DNA from: Microcebus murinus
Taxonomy: Eukaryota > Chordata > Mammalia > Primates > Cheirogaleidae
Direction of reading: 5' to 3'
Assembly: GCF_040939455.1 (NCBI RefSeq)
Contig: NC_134117.1
Span: 60,038,501 to 60,102,500, forward strand
DNA: 64,000 nt
Positions 1 through 13,400 of the stretch are shown in pieces. Positions within the stretch are counted from its first letter, which is position 1. Each line of letters starts with the position of its first letter. The notes below the pieces were generated by a model. That model did not search any database and had not been told where the DNA came from. It worked only from the letters and a program-made list of their open reading frames with translations. The translations under genes were made by a program, and so were the position numbers.

Positions 1-677
<677 letters not shown>

Positions 678-793
678 CTATTGGAAGTATTGATATCCAA
701 GAAGAGGACTCATTTACTTAGTGATTGCTTTTTGACTATATGACTATAGATGCTAAAAAAAACTCCATAACAAAAGCATCTATTTAAACTCTT

Positions 794-1118
<325 letters not shown>

Positions 1119-1132
1119 CTATTTAAACTCTT

Positions 1133-2173
1133 AAAGTAACTAAACTTTTTACACTTTGTAACACTAGGGACTACATAGCAGTTAACAAGATTTTGATTAA
1201 TTACAAGTTATGGCATAAATATCCAAGATTAAATTTTCTAGGGAGTATGTAATACATACTGTTACACAGGCCAAGAAAAAAAAGAAAAAAAGATGTAAGC
1301 AGATTTTATTAGAAATAATTGGGAAAGGGCTGTAGTCTGATTTAGGAAAAGGTCTGTACCATAAATATTTATAAAGAAATCTAGCTTTATTACTTCCAAG
1401 TACAAACCATACTATAAAGGGAACTAACAACTATAAACTATTATATATAAGAACAAACAGGCATTAAATATGTGAAATGAGCTAAGTTAATGACACCATT
1501 ATTCTTTATAATAGGTTACATCATGTAATAATATAACATGTCTATAAAACATTTTAGATAATATAAGAATTACTAGATTTATAGATTTGAAAATTATGTA
1601 TAAATTGCAAGTAAGCCACAATTACATATAATTCCCTGAGTTTTTTGTTTGAAAAAGTTATTCATTTTTGATTGCATAATCTTTATAAAATCTAATTCAC
1701 AATGGAAGAGATTATTTTGAACTTTGTTCTTAAGAATCATGACTTCTTGGTCTAAAAAGCTGAAAATTCTAAATAAGTGCAGTTTACTAAACGTTTTTTT
1801 CTGGATGTATGTATAGATCATTGAGATACTTTATTCTTAGTTGTTATCTGAAATTCAATTTCCTGATATGTAAAGCAGAATTGTTTTCCACCTTTATACT
1901 CTTTATATAAATAAGTATATAAAAATATCATGTATGCAAATGATGTCACAAATTCAGTACAGGTACAGCTCAGTTTTCATTATTTTCTATATCTAGAGCA
2001 CTCTGAGAACTTCTTTCAAAATAATGACCCTGAAAATCTGCAAGATCCTTAAATATGTTCCTAGTCATGGAATAAGGATTTAAAAATGTTCAATACTATT
2101 TATAATCAATTACATTTTTGGTATGTTCTGTTTTTTTGAAATGTGATGATCTAAGCTGGTTTATAGAGCTATT
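1133..2173. other. ADK intron, no recognised feature
   Basis: AT-rich sequence with only short chance open frames. No gene or interspersed repeat recognised. Confidence 0.5.
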
Positions 2174-2190
2174 AAAAAAAATCACACAAC

Positions 2191-2528
2191 TGGCTGGGTA
2201 TGGTGGCTCACGCCTGTAATCCTAGCTCTCTGGGAGGCTGGGGTGGGCAGATTGCTCTAGGTCAGGAGTTTGAAACCAGCCTGAGCAAGAGCAAGACCCA
2301 GTCTCTACTATAAATAGAAAGAAATTAATTGGCCAACTAACATATCTAGAAAAAAAATTAGGTGGGCATTGTGGCACATGCCTGTAGTCCCAGCTACTCG
2401 GGAGACTGAGGCAGAAGGATTGCTTGAGCCCAGGAGTTTGAGGTTGCTGTGAGCTAGGCTGACGCCACAGTACTCACTCTAGCCTGGGCAACAAAGTGAG
2501 ACTCTGTCTCCAAAAAAAAAAAAAAAAA
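2191..2528 (+). mobile_element. Alu SINE, full length, lemur type
   Basis: Starts TGGCTGGGTATGGTGGCTCA, carries the lemur linker and ends in a long A tail. The 17-bp target duplication AAAAAAAATCACACAAC lies at 2174-2190 and 2529-2545. Confidence 0.95.
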
Positions 2529-2545
2529 AAAAAAAATCACACAAC

Positions 2546-3462
2546 TAACTAAACTAAATAACATTTACCAGCATGACCTATCCCATAGCCATTCTAGGCA
2601 ATTTACTATATGACCATATGAAGTACATTCACTAAATCTGAAGATATGCTTATAGGCATGGACATTTTCAGCCAATGAAGCCCAAGACGCACACTCACAT
2701 GACTCTCATGGGGACCAATTTTCTTAGGCATAAAATGGTCCTGGACTAGCTATGGCAACAAGTAGCAAAAACTAGCTTTCTGCCCTAATTGTAGAAAATG
2801 GCACTGTTAGTTTTGATTAAGTACTTCTACTTAGCTTAAGATAAGTCATAGCAATTATTTCTCAATTCATTGCAAACTCTTCATAAAGTGAGAAGGAAAA
2901 GAATTAGTAATAATTATTATTCCTATTTCTCAGACTTCTATGAAACCACATTAAATCATGAGCTTCCCTAAGCAGACACGAAACAAGCACTAACAATTCA
3001 GCTGATACCAGATTTTGTTTGTGTCATTTATTAGTTAAGACTCTCAGGGTAACCGTCATTCAAAACAATGAAATTTAGCTTACTTAGAATACAAAATAAT
3101 CAATCTTATACATTCGCCAGACAGTCTATACAAACAAATAATTTATTCTTCACTTTACTAAGAGACAAGCTTCACTGCCTAATCACTTAAGAGGCCAGTC
3201 TAGCTACAATGAAAACATCTTCATGCATCTATTATATAATGCCAAGTCAAAAATAGTAGAGATGGCTAAGTTTGTATGAATACAGTCTCTAACTGAAAAA
3301 TAATAAAAATTCAGTCACTCAGTGCTAAACAATTAGATTAAATGTTTCTGTACTTCTACCTCTAATAAATTAACTATATATTTTAACATATCCATTGAAC
3401 CTCATGATTATTATAATATTCCTAGACAATTTTATTCAAGGTATTTTTTTAAATTATTATTA
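2546..3462. other. ADK intron, no recognised feature
   Basis: No gene, RNA gene or recognised repeat; AT-rich. Confidence 0.5.
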
Positions 3463-3775
3463 TTTTTTGAGACAGAGTCTTGCTCTGTTGCCCAGGCTAG
3501 AGTGCCATGGAATCAGCCCAGCTCACAACAACCTCAAACTCCTAGGCTCAAGCAATCCTTCTGCCTCAGCCTCTCCAGTGGTTGGGACTACAGCCATGCA
3601 CCACTATGCCTGGCTAATTTTTTCTATGTAGATTTTTTGTTGTCTGCTAATTTCTTTCTATTTTTAGTAGAGACAGGGTCTTGCTCTTGCTCAGGCTGGT
3701 CTTGAACTCCTGTCCTTGAGTAATCCTTCCACCTTAGCCTCCCAGAGTATTAGGATTACAGGTGCACCTGGCCTG
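3463..3775 (-). mobile_element. Alu SINE, full length
   Basis: Begins TTTTTTGAGACAGAGTCTTG and runs to GGTGCACCTGGCCTG. It has a degraded left-monomer end and a variant linker (TTGTTGTCTGCTAATTTC). Confidence 0.92.
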
Positions 3776-4117
3776 TTAAAGGTATGTTACTCTTTTGTTG
3801 ATATCCTCCTAAATTGTAGAGAAGATATACTGGAAAAGATCCACAGCAGGTTGAAAGGCAGGTAGATAGGTGTTTTTTAATCTCAAGGTAGACTATAGTC
3901 ACCATCTCTGCCACTACTTCTGATCCAGCATCAACAGGCATGGAAGAAGAGACAGAAAAGTAATAGCAAAAACTTTACTGGAAAGTGAAAAGTATGACTA
4001 GGAAAAACAAGAACACTTAAGATTCTTATAAGAGGCTCCTGTATCTTGACCATTCCTTATAATGATGTAATTTTCAAAGCATTAATGTTTTCATTTATTT
4101 GTTTTAATCTTTTATTT
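3776..4117. other. Intron; part of an old L1 3' UTR near its end
   Basis: No gene. The stretch just before 4118 joins in sequence with 5772 onward once the L1 insertion is removed, and reads as an old L1 3' UTR in minus orientation. Confidence 0.5.
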
Positions 4118-4130
4118 GGAAATAATTTTA
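4118..4130. repeat. Target-site duplication, left copy, of the inverted L1
   Basis: GGAAATAATTTTA, identical to 5759-5771. Confidence 0.95.
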
Positions 4131-5758
4131 TTTTATTTTATTTTTTTGTTATTTCAGCATGTCATGGGGGTACAAATGTTAAGGTTATGTATATTACCCT
4201 TGCTCTCCCTCCCGCCTCGAGTCACAGCTTCAAGCGTGACCATCCCCCAGATGGTACACATCTCACACATTATGTATGTATATACCCATCCACTCCTTCC
4301 CCTTCCCACCTGCCCGATATACAATAAATGTTATTCCTATATGTCCACTGAGGTGTTGATCAGTGAAACCAATTTGCTGGTGAGTACATGTGGTGCTTGT
4401 TTTTCCATTCTTGGGATACTTCACTTAGTAGAATAGGTTCCAGCTCTATCCAGGAAAATACAAGAGGTGCTATATCACCATTGTTTCTTATAGCTGAATA
4501 GTACTCCATGGTGTATATATATATATATATATATATATACACCACATTTTATTAATCTACTCGTGTATTGATGGGCACTTGGGTTGTTTCCACAACTTTG
4601 CAATTTTGAATTGTGCTGCTATAAACATTCGAGTGCAGATGTCTTTTTTATAGAGTACCTTTTGTTCTTTTGGGTAGATGCCCAGTAGTGGGATTGCTGG
4701 ATCAAATGGTAGATCTACTTGAATAGATTTGAACCTAAGGTATGAAACTATTAGAATTCTAGAGGAAAACATTGGAAATACTCTTACTCAGATATAGAAA
4801 AAATGATTTCATGCTTCGTATGGAACCAGAGAAGACCCCATATAGCAAAAGCAATCCTAGGCAATAAAAACAAAATGGGAGGTATCAATCTACCAGACTT
4901 CAAACTATACTACAAGGCTATAGTAATTAAAATATCTTGGTACTGGCACAAGAACAGGGACATTGATCAGTGGAACAGAACTGAGAACCAAATATAAAAC
5001 AATCCTTATATAGCCATCTAATCTTTGACAAAGCAGACAAAAACATACACTCGGGAAAAGAATCCTTATTCAATAAATGGTGCTGGGAAAACTGGATAGC
5101 CACATGTAGAAGACTGAAGCAGGATCCACACCTTTCACCTCTCACAAAAATCAACTCACACTAGGTAAGAGACTTAAACCTAAGATGTGAAACTATTAGA
5201 ATTCTAGAGGAAAATGTTGGAAATATTCTTCTAGACATTGGCCTAGGCAAAGAATTTATAAAGAATACCCCAAAGGCAATCACAGCAGCCACAAAATTAA
5301 ATAAATGGGACCTGATCAAACTAAAAAGCTTCTGCACAGCAAGGGAAACTGTCATAAGAGCAAACAGACAACCTACAGAATAGGAGAAAATATTCGCATG
5401 CTAGATATCCAATAAAGGGCTGATAACCAGAATCTATTTAAAACTCAGGAAAATCAGCAAGAAAAAATCAAACAACCCTATCAAAAAGCGGGCAAAGGAT
5501 ATGAACAGAAACTTTTCAAAAGAAGACAGAATGGCCAACAAACATATGAAAAAATGCTCAATATCTCTAATCATGAGGGAAATGCAAATCAAAACTACAA
5601 TGAGATATTACTTATCTCTAGTGAGAATGGCCTTTATCAAAAAGTCCCAAAACAATAAATGTTGGTGTGGATACGGAGAGATAGGAACACTCCTACACTG
5701 CTGGTGGGACTGCAAACTAGTGCAACCTCTGGTGAAAGCAATATGGAGATACCTTAAA
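4131..5758 (-). mobile_element. 5'-inverted (twin-primed) L1 insertion
   Basis: The poly-T end, 3' UTR and ORF2 C-terminus run in minus orientation from 4131 to about 4725. From about 4726 to 5758 the sequence is L1 ORF2 in plus orientation; it reads [20 protein letters not shown] from about 4824 and continues to the [10 protein letters not shown] region. The minus part begins almost exactly where the plus part stops (ACCTTAAAG then, a few bases later, GTAGATCTACCATTTG), so both come from one L1 RNA. A perfect 13-bp target duplication GGAAATAATTTTA (4118-4130 and 5759-5771) brackets the whole, which is the classic twin-priming structure. About 60 bp at 4730-4790 is a second copy of the ORF2 segment found at 5169-5230. 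The element is non-functional. Confidence 0.93.
4510..4543. repeat. Perfect (TA)13 palindrome inside the L1
   Basis: GGTG, thirteen TA units, then CACC: a perfect 34-bp inverted repeat that can form a hairpin or cruciform. It grew from the GTGTATATATAC part of L1 near the ORF2 stop. Confidence 0.9.
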
Positions 5759-5771
5759 GGAAATAATTTTA
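5759..5771. repeat. Target-site duplication, right copy, of the inverted L1
   Basis: GGAAATAATTTTA, identical to 4118-4130. The flanking sequence joins across the insertion into a continuous older L1 3' UTR. Confidence 0.95.
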
Positions 5772-6620
5772 AACTAACAGAAAAGTTCCAAGAAACATAA
5801 AGATAACTCTCATAAAACATTTATCCAGATTCACTAGTTTTTAACATTCTGCCACATTTGTTTTATCATTCCTCCTATATATGTATAGTATTATTTATTC
5901 TTTCAAACCTTTTGAGCATAGGTTACATAAATTATGCCCTTTATCCCTTAGTACTTCAGTGTGTACTTCTTAAGAAAAAGGATATTATATTAGGTAAGAA
6001 GTGTATAGTTCATAAATTTAGAAAAAAATTTAATTTTATCTAATCTATAGTCTATATTCCAATTTTGTTAATTATCCTAATGTCTTTTATAGCAATTTTT
6101 TTTCATCCAGTACAGGATTCAGTCACATATTGCAAAAATCACATATTGCTTTTAGTTGTGTTTATTTGCTTTTAACTTTTTGAATAGGTAATGTATTGAT
6201 ATGTTTCAAAAATATAAAAAATATGAAAAGGTATCCTTATAAAATCTCCCTCTTCCCCCTCTCCCATTTAGCTGGTTTCCATGCCTTCTACTTCTAATCT
6301 GGTTATCACTTTTATTGCTTTCAGAATTTCTCTATGCATATACAAGCAAAATACATTCTTAATCCCTCCCTCTTCCCCCCCCCCCAAAAAAAAAAATAGG
6401 TATCATACTATTCAGGCTACTCTGGGCCATATTTTTTTCACTTGGAGATCTTTCTATATTGGTAAACAGAGAATATTCTCATTATTTTTTATTGCTGCAT
6501 AATAGTCCATTGTACAGATATACTATAATTAATTGACCAGTCCTTTACTGATAGACTTTTAGGTTATTTTCATTCTTCTATTATCATAAACAATGTTGTG
6601 AAGCATTAATACTTTTATTT
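5772..6620 (-). mobile_element. Old L1 3' UTR fragments
   Basis: 5772-6160 matches the old L1 3' UTR pattern (AACTAACAGAAAAGTTCC, ACATTCTGCCACATTTG, AATGTCTTTTATAGCAA) in minus orientation. 6170-6620 contains a second old L1 3' segment (TTGCTGCATAATAGTCCATT, GATAGACTTTTAGGTTATTT). A C11/A11 run lies at about 6375-6397. Subfamily not assignable by eye. Confidence 0.65.
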
Positions 6621-7297
6621 TAAATAAACCTTAAATTTAATTACTTTGCTTAATAGCCAAGTCAATAATATCATTCCTACTTTATAGAGGGAACTGATAC
6701 AAGGAAACTAAGTTGTTATGCTAATAGCATGAAACATGCCTATGTCAAAGAACAGGAAAAAAACGAGAATCCAGGAAATGCTTTTCTTTTCATTAGGACA
6801 CACATACCAGGATATGAGCAAAGACACCCTGCTCAGAGTGCCCTAATAAACAGGGTAATGAAACAGATGACAAACTCTGCTAATAATAGAGATTTATAGA
6901 ACAATCCTAATTAACAAGGACTTTTGGGGAATGAAGAACTCTGAGTTAATTTAATTTTCTAGTTAACTAAAGAAAAAGCAGAAAGTCTTTTTAGTTGGAA
7001 ATCTTTCTAACTGTATTAATATAATATAATAATATACCATGACATCTCTGCTTTAATTAGTTTAGTTTATTGAAGTGAATGAAATTTTTCTTTGATAATA
7101 GAGAATCCTACAGCACATCTTAATGTCATTATTATGAATATCAATTCTTAGTGTAGTTCCAAAAGGTATTTAATGTAAGTGCTTTCATGAAAAGCAGGAT
7201 AAATGAAATGGTGGGAAGTATACTAGATTAGGAGTAAAAAACCCCATGGTTTTAGTCTGGTTTTGGCTCGGCTATTTTATTTTATTTATTTTTTTAT
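6621..7297. other. ADK intron, no recognised feature
   Basis: No gene. A faint MIR-like stretch (CTACTTTATAGAGGGAACTG) near 6680 is too degraded to call. Confidence 0.45.
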
Positions 7298-7634
7298 TTT
7301 TATTTTTTTTTGAGACAGAGTCTCACTTTGTTGCCCAGGCTAGAGTGAGTGCCATGGCATCAGCCTAGCTTACAGCAACCTCAATCTCCGGGGCTCAGGC
7401 GATCCTCCTGCCTCAGCCTCCCGAGTAGCTGGGACTACAGGCATGCGCCACCATGCCCGGCTAATTTTTTTTTTGTATATATATTTTTAGTTGGTCAATT
7501 AATTTATTTCTATTTTTGGTAGAGACGGGGTCTCGCTTTTACTCAGGCTGGTTTCGAACTCCTGATCTTGAGCAATCCGCCCGCCTCGGCCTCCCAGAGT
7601 GCTAGGATTACAGGCGTGAGCCACCACGCCCGGC
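7298..7634 (-). mobile_element. Alu SINE, full length, lemur type
   Basis: TTTTTGAGACAGAGTCTCAC through to the GAGCCACCACGCCCGGC end. The linker reads TTAGTTGGTCAATTAATTT. Flanks are similar (TATTTTATTT on both sides), probably a target duplication. Confidence 0.94.
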
Positions 7635-7639
7635 TTATT

Positions 7640-8240
7640 TTATTTAACAAATATTTATTAAGAGCCTATCATGTGTCAGGTACTCTATTAGGAACTGGGA
7701 ATACAGATGTGAACTGGACAAATAAAAACTGCTTTTAAGGGGCCTATATTCTAGTGTGGATAGACAATACACAAGGAACAAATGAACAAGGTAAGTTGAG
7801 ATATGAATAGAATCCACAGAGAAAATAAAACAGGATAATGTGTTGAAGTGTGACAGAGGAGGAAAATGTTACTTCCTCATTGAGGAGGTGATATTTGAGT
7901 TGAGACTTCAAGGGCAAGAAGAAGCAAGCCACCTGAAGGTCCAGGGGTAGAAAATTCAAGTGCAGAGGTCCTGGGCTAGTAGCAAGCTTGGTGAACTAAG
8001 CCTATTTAAGGTAGAGGTGGCCACTGTAACTACAGTATGGTGAATGTGGGGGGTTTATAGTATTTCATTCTACGTAAAATGGAAAACCATTGGTTTTAAA
8101 CAGGGGTGTGACACAATCCCATTTTTGATTTAAAAAGATTATTCTGTCAGCCTTATAGAGAATGGACTGGAATGGTGCAGGTTGAGAGTAGGGTCAATGA
8201 TGGTATTTACCAAGAAACCTTACGCAAATCACAATGTAAC
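7640..8240 (-). mobile_element. L2 LINE fragment
   Basis: Ancient mammalian L2 3' region in reverse: AAATATTTATTAAGAGCC, then ATGTGTCAGGTACTCTATTA, GAGGAGGTGATATTTGAGTT, and CAGGGGTGTGACACAATC near the far end. Old and full of small gaps. Confidence 0.75.
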
Positions 8241-8399
8241 TTAAACTCGGTTATTATTATTTAAAAATGAAGATATTACTTGCTGCACCTATTTTCTGTG
8301 ACTATTACATGGATTAGGTAATAACAACATTATGAAAACACCCTGTCAAATATAAAGCCCTATATAATTTTATAAGGTATTCTTCGGAGCTTATTTTCT

Positions 8400-8890
8400 T
8401 TAATCAGACAATAAATATTTGTTGAATAATAGCTATGAGCTCTTCATACTGTTAGATTCTTTGGGGGAGATGCAGAAGAAATATTAAAACAGGATCTGTC
8501 TCCTCAAGTAGTTTAGAATCTAGATGGAAGGAGAAATCTAGCATATGTGAAAGAATTTATAAAGTATCATACAATGTAATACCCATTATAATTCCAACGG
8601 GAGTTCAAGGAAGGGGAGAAACAATATGAATTTAATTAACTGGAGATGGTTTCATGGAGAACACTGAACTTAAGCTAGATCTTAAAGATGTGGATAATAA
8701 AGAAGAGAGGAAAAGAAAGGTGTGTATGTTCTAGGAGGACTAGAGAGAGAAGAAAGTTTATTTCCCAGGTAAGGCAAAAAATAAAGCAAGATAGGTGGAG
8801 TCTAGCCATTTCTAGGGAGACTTTGAAAGCCAGCAAAAGTCTGGATTTGATGCATCAGGCAAAGGAATGCAACTGCAGTTTTTGAGTGAA
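8400..8890 (-). mobile_element. Degenerate L2 LINE fragment
   Basis: Starts with the reversed L2 tail (AATAAATATTTGTTGAATAA) followed by a weakly L2-like body (AGATCTTAAAGATGTGGATA; GTCTGGATTTGATGCATC). More diverged than the preceding fragment. Confidence 0.5.
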
Positions 8891-8939
8891 AAAGTACTGC
8901 ACCTAGTGCTTTACATAGTGTATTTATAAAGCACTTACA

Positions 8940-9110
8940 TATTCTATTTAAGCATTTATATACTACACAAGAATACTCATATAATTCATTCTCACTGCAA
9001 TCCCATGTGTTAGGTATTATTGACCTTATTTTATAAACAAAGACATTGAGACTCAGAGTTTGCCAACTGCCTAGGGTCCTATGGCAAAGGCAGGACTTAG
9101 GAGCAAAATG
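8940..9110 (+). mobile_element. MIR SINE fragment
   Basis: TTCATTCTCACTGCAATCCC, TTAGGTATTATTGACC, TTTTATAAACAAAGACATTG and GCAGGACTTAGGAGC match the tRNA-derived MIR core in order. Confidence 0.75.
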
Positions 9111-9304
9111 AATGGGAGAGAAGCAGTAAAATATGATTCCAAAGTTGCCATTCAAGCAATGGTGCCACCATTTTTTCTGAAAAAAGATGGTCATGGACAA
9201 AACAGATTTTGATTAAACAGCATACAGGAGTTAACTGACATTTAAATTCTCTTAAGCCTGGTACTAAATTTGACAAAATTAAATTGACAAATACTCCATA
9301 GAGA

Positions 9305-9476
9305 ACAGAGGCAGTGTAACATTGTGGTTACAAGTATGAGCCAGACCGCGTGGGTTGATATTCCAACTTTGCCATTTACTATCTGATAACCAAGTTAAAC
9401 CTTCTACGCCTCAATTTTCTCATACAATAATTACACGGATTTTGTGAATGGTAAATTAGTTCATACATATAAAACC
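9305..9476 (+). mobile_element. MIR SINE fragment
   Basis: GGCAGTGTAACATTGTGGTT, GCCAGACCGCGTGGGTTG, CTTTGCCATTTACTATCT and CTCAATTTTCTCAT follow the MIR consensus in order. Confidence 0.8.
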
Positions 9477-9484
9477 ACTTAGAG

Positions 9485-9906
9485 CAGCGGTTTCCAACCT
9501 TTTTGGCACCAGGGACTGGTTTCAAGGAAGATGATTTTTCCACAGACTGGGGTGGAGAGGGGATGGTTTGGGGATGATTTAAGCACATTACATTTATTGT
9601 CCACTTTATTTCTATTATTATTACATTGTAATATATAATGGAGTATACAATTCACCATAATGCAGAATCAGTGAGAGCCCTGAGCTTGTTTTCCTGTAAC
9701 TAGACAGTCCCCTCAGGGGGTTATGGGAGACAGTGACTCATGTGACAGGAGGCAGAGCGCAAGTGGTGATGTGAGCGATGGGGAGTGGCTGTAAATACAG
9801 ATGAAGCTTCGCTCGCTCACCTGCTGCTCACCACCTACTTTGTGGCCCAATTCCTAACAGGCCATAGACCTGTACCAGTCCACAGCATGGGGGTTGGGGA
9901 CCGCAG
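9485..9906. mobile_element. Non-autonomous hAT DNA transposon
   Basis: The ends form terminal inverted repeats: CAGCGGTTTCCAACC at the left, and GGTTGGGGACCGCAG at the right, which reverse-complements to CTGCGGTCCCCAACC. It is flanked by an 8-bp near-identical duplication (ACTTAGAG 9477-9484; TCTTAGAG 9907-9914). The 8-bp duplication and CAG ends indicate hAT. No transposase frame is present. Confidence 0.85.
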
Positions 9907-9914
9907 TCTTAGAG

Positions 9915-10625
9915 TAAAAGTTGGTATAAAGTAAGCACTCGATAAGTCTTTTTTATGATAAAATGGACAAGAATATTATTAATCTTAAAATAAGACTTTT
10001 GAGGATAGGGGATTCAGGTTTCATTTAAAATTACTGCTTCTGAAGGCATGGTTTTGACTTTGTGGACTATCTGACTTGATATCACTGTTTGTGGTGAAGT
10101 CTCTTAGTTTGTTCAAATTTTCTTCTAATGTTCTACAAATGTTTCAAGTTAATTCCAGTTGAAGTCTTCAATGCTAAATGTAGACAAATAAGAGAATTAA
10201 TGAATGGTTGCTCTGCATATGAAAATAGTTTTTCATAGAAAAGTGACCAAGAAAATGATAGACAGAATTACTACTCTAAAACTCCTTTGTTTAGTGTGTC
10301 TGGGTGAGTGAATATTTTCTTCTTTAAGCAGTTTCTGATATCTTTAGTAAAGCATATAACTTTAATCTTACTGTAAAAGTAGTTCTCTTTCAACCTGTTC
10401 TCCCTCTGCTTCTTTATGTGAATCTGCTCCATTCTCTTATCTATGAGAACTGGTTTCCTCTACTGGTTTAGCTCACAGGTCACTGGTCATCTAGGAGTTG
10501 TCTAACTTTAGTAAGGTTCAGTCAGTTGTACACAGAAAAGGAACTAGGGCTCATGGGATAAAACTTGGCTGCCTAGATAAGAGGGCTACAGAAAAGGCAA
10601 TAATTTGTCTGATGATCCCTAGCAT
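9915..10625. other. ADK intron, no recognised feature
   Basis: No gene or clear repeat. Confidence 0.45.
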
Positions 10626-10680
10626 TCAGAACAATGAATGCCTGGCACATTATAGGTGCTCAATAAATATTTGTTGAATG
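10626..10680 (+). mobile_element. L2 LINE 3' terminus
   Basis: ATGCCTGGCACATTATAGGT followed by GCTCAATAAATATTTGTTGA, the hallmark end of L2. Confidence 0.85.
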
Positions 10681-10747
10681 AAAAGAGTCATTTTTCATGA
10701 ATACAAACCTGATCATGTTATTTCTCTGTTAAAATAAAAACCCTTCA

Positions 10748-11066
10748 GCCAGGCACGGTGGCTCACACCTATAATCCTAGCACTCTGGGAGGCCGAGGTA
10801 GGTGGATTGCTCGAGGTCAGGAGTTCGAAACCAGCCTGAGCAAGAGCGAGACCCTGTCTCTACTTTAAATAGAAAGAAATTAATTGGCCAACTAATATAT
10901 ATATATAAATTAGCTGGGCATGGTGGCACATGCCTGTAGTCCCAGCTACTTGGGAAGCTGAGGCAGGAGGATTGCTTGAGCCCAGTAGTTTGAGGTTGCT
11001 GTGAGCTAGGCTGACTCCATGGCACTCACTAGCCTGGGCAACAAAGTGAGACTCTGTCTCAAAAAT
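10748..11066 (+). mobile_element. Alu SINE, full length, lemur type
   Basis: GCCAGGCACGGTGGCTCACA start, lemur linker, A tail. Perfect 17-bp target duplication AAAATAAAAACCCTTCA at 10731-10747 and 11067-11083. It inserted into an L2. Confidence 0.96.
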
Positions 11067-11083
11067 AAAATAAAAACCCTTCA

Positions 11084-11515
11084 ATGGTTCTTTACTGAAT
11101 GAAGTCTTAACTCTAGGATATGAATTCAGCCTACTGTTCACACTTCATCTTGTGCCATTCCCTAGCTTGTGGTTACTCTTTGGTTGTACTCATAAGTTCC
11201 CCAATAGGCCATGCTTTCTTTTTATTCCTGTGAACACATCAAGTATACTTCTCAAATTGTCTTTTACTCCAAATCCCACATAAGGCCATGTCCTCTTGGC
11301 TGTTGTTTCTGACCTCTAAGCAGAACTGATTACTTTCTCTTTTATGCCATCACTTAATCTTCACATACTTTCATGAAAGTATTTATAATTATTTATTTAC
11401 AAATGTCTTCTCAACTAAACTGTGAAGTCCTTGTGGGTAAGAATCATGACTTACTCTCATTCCTAGCTTTTGATACTATACAGCACAATTAACATTTATT
11501 ACTGAATGATTATTC
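11084..11515 (+). mobile_element. L2 LINE fragment split by the preceding Alu
   Basis: Continues from about 10690-10747 (TCATGTTATTTCTCTG, AAACCCTTCAATGG) and runs through TGCCATTCCCTAGCTTG and AAACTGTGAAGTCCTTGTGG to the tail (CATTTATTACTGAATG). This is the order of the L2 3' region. Confidence 0.7.
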
Positions 11516-13260
11516 CTACTATATTTTAAGTTCTTTGAGACTGGTGTCTATATGTTTTATATTTGATTCTCCCCTGAAATCTAGTGTAGTATGAACTCAC
11601 TATATATTGACTGATTTTGACTAAGTAGTACATAACTATATACTTCTCTAGCTTAGTTTAGTAAACCAAGTAAGCCAAATAAACTAAAGGTTCTAGTTGT
11701 CAATGATTCTGCTTTTTAGAGTTATTAGGATTTAATATAGCATTTTAGATGCTTGCATAAAAGGAAATTGTACAATTGCTTTAAATTCAGAGAGTAGTAT
11801 GCCATTTCAACAGTGAATAAATTCAACCTTGCATGACCTTTTTCAAAAAGCTTTTCAGAATCTGTGTTGAACACATTCTGGAGAAATCATGAAAATATGA
11901 TTTGACGGGCACCTTCATGAAAGTTATTTTCTACCATTTTGAAATGAGGACTTGTTTATGACTAAATAAACCTAGATTTAGATCCTGCTTAAAGGTAGAA
12001 GGCTCTGATAAGAGGGCTTTGAGTTAGCACTTGGATTGGATCAAACTAGGGCAATCAATCCTGGTGACACATGTGGGGTTCACCTCATGACAATGCCTTA
12101 TAAATCTAACAAACATCTGTATTAATATGCATGTGATTCTTCTTTATAAAGAGATCATGGATTCTTATGGCTGGGAGAATGGGAAGAAGCATTTATCAGA
12201 TAATGTGGACCAAGGCATCACAGCTATGAAAAATACTGAGAGACCAAACATTAATGGCTTTCTTAATATTTTAGTGGACTGGTCCTCATCATTGTAGTAG
12301 TAGGATAAAGAATATTACTGGTATTCTGAAGTATCTCTTCTAAAAATCATAAAACTTCCTTTGAGTGTACCAGTCAAGATTTTAAAAACAGACATGAACA
12401 TACAAAGCTATTCTCTGTTTTTAAAGAAGAAGCTATTGATGACACTACTTCTAATCATGGACTTTATTTACATCAGTAAAATTCCTGTTTGAATTGTTGA
12501 TGGTAGCAATAGAAAATGTTTACAAGTTTAAAAGGAAAACTTGCCTTAGATAAGAGGGGACTGCTGATTCATTTTTTCTTTATGGAGTAGAAGAAATCTT
12601 AGAGTGATAGAAGCATTGCTGAAATATCACTGATGTTCAGTATAATCTGGTTTATAGGAATGATAATGACAATATTTTTAAAACATTCTATACTATATAA
12701 TAAAACTAAAATCCCCAAAGTATGGAGTCAGTTTCAATGGATACCGTGACCATCAAACACTGACAAAAGTTCTGAGTACTATTTATTGTCCAATAAACTA
12801 AATTGGATTCACAGATTATGTGTCTACTTTGAATACAGCGATAAACACCACCAGATAACCATTTTATCCAATTTAAGCAGAACACTTTTCTTTATTGAGT
12901 AATTTGCCAATCTCTCTTGCAGTTAAAACCAGATTAAAATGTGTAAACGTATGGTTAATTACCTGTAACAAAAAGAACTTCTCAAGTACAAAATTTTACA
13001 CTGCTTTTAAAGCTTGGCTGTACTCCTCAGAATTCTTTATGAACAGAAGCTGTAGCATTGAGTTTTAATAAAAAAGTTGCAGAAATACTATAAGGATCAT
13101 ACTCATCCTTCTGTTAAAGAAGGTAGAGTTGAGCTGTAGCCTACCTAAACTATCTGTGGTTCAGTAGAGTTTCTGGGCAAAGATACAGTTCTGGAAAAGA
13201 CTGATTAATCTAAAGAACTAAACTAAAACCAAGATAATTCTGTCCCTTGATGATAGTGAT
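11516..13260. other. ADK intron, no recognised feature
   Basis: About 1.7 kb, AT-rich, without a gene, RNA gene or repeat that I recognise; only very short open frames. Confidence 0.5.
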
Positions 13261-13400
13261 TGGTGGGAGCAGTTCAGAAACAGAGTTCACACCAGCTTAT
13301 ATGAGTTGATTGTGCATTTCTCTTCCCAAATCACCTTGGTGGATTGACATGGTGAGTCATGGTGGGAATATTTACACCATAGAAATTGGAAAACACAACA
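13261..13400 (+). repeat. Unnamed ancient repeat, copy 1
   Basis: Contains CACACCAGCTTATATGAGTT, TGATTGTGCATTTCTC and CATGGTGGGAATATTTACAC in an order shared with 21170-21325. Family name not recalled with confidence. Confidence 0.45.
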
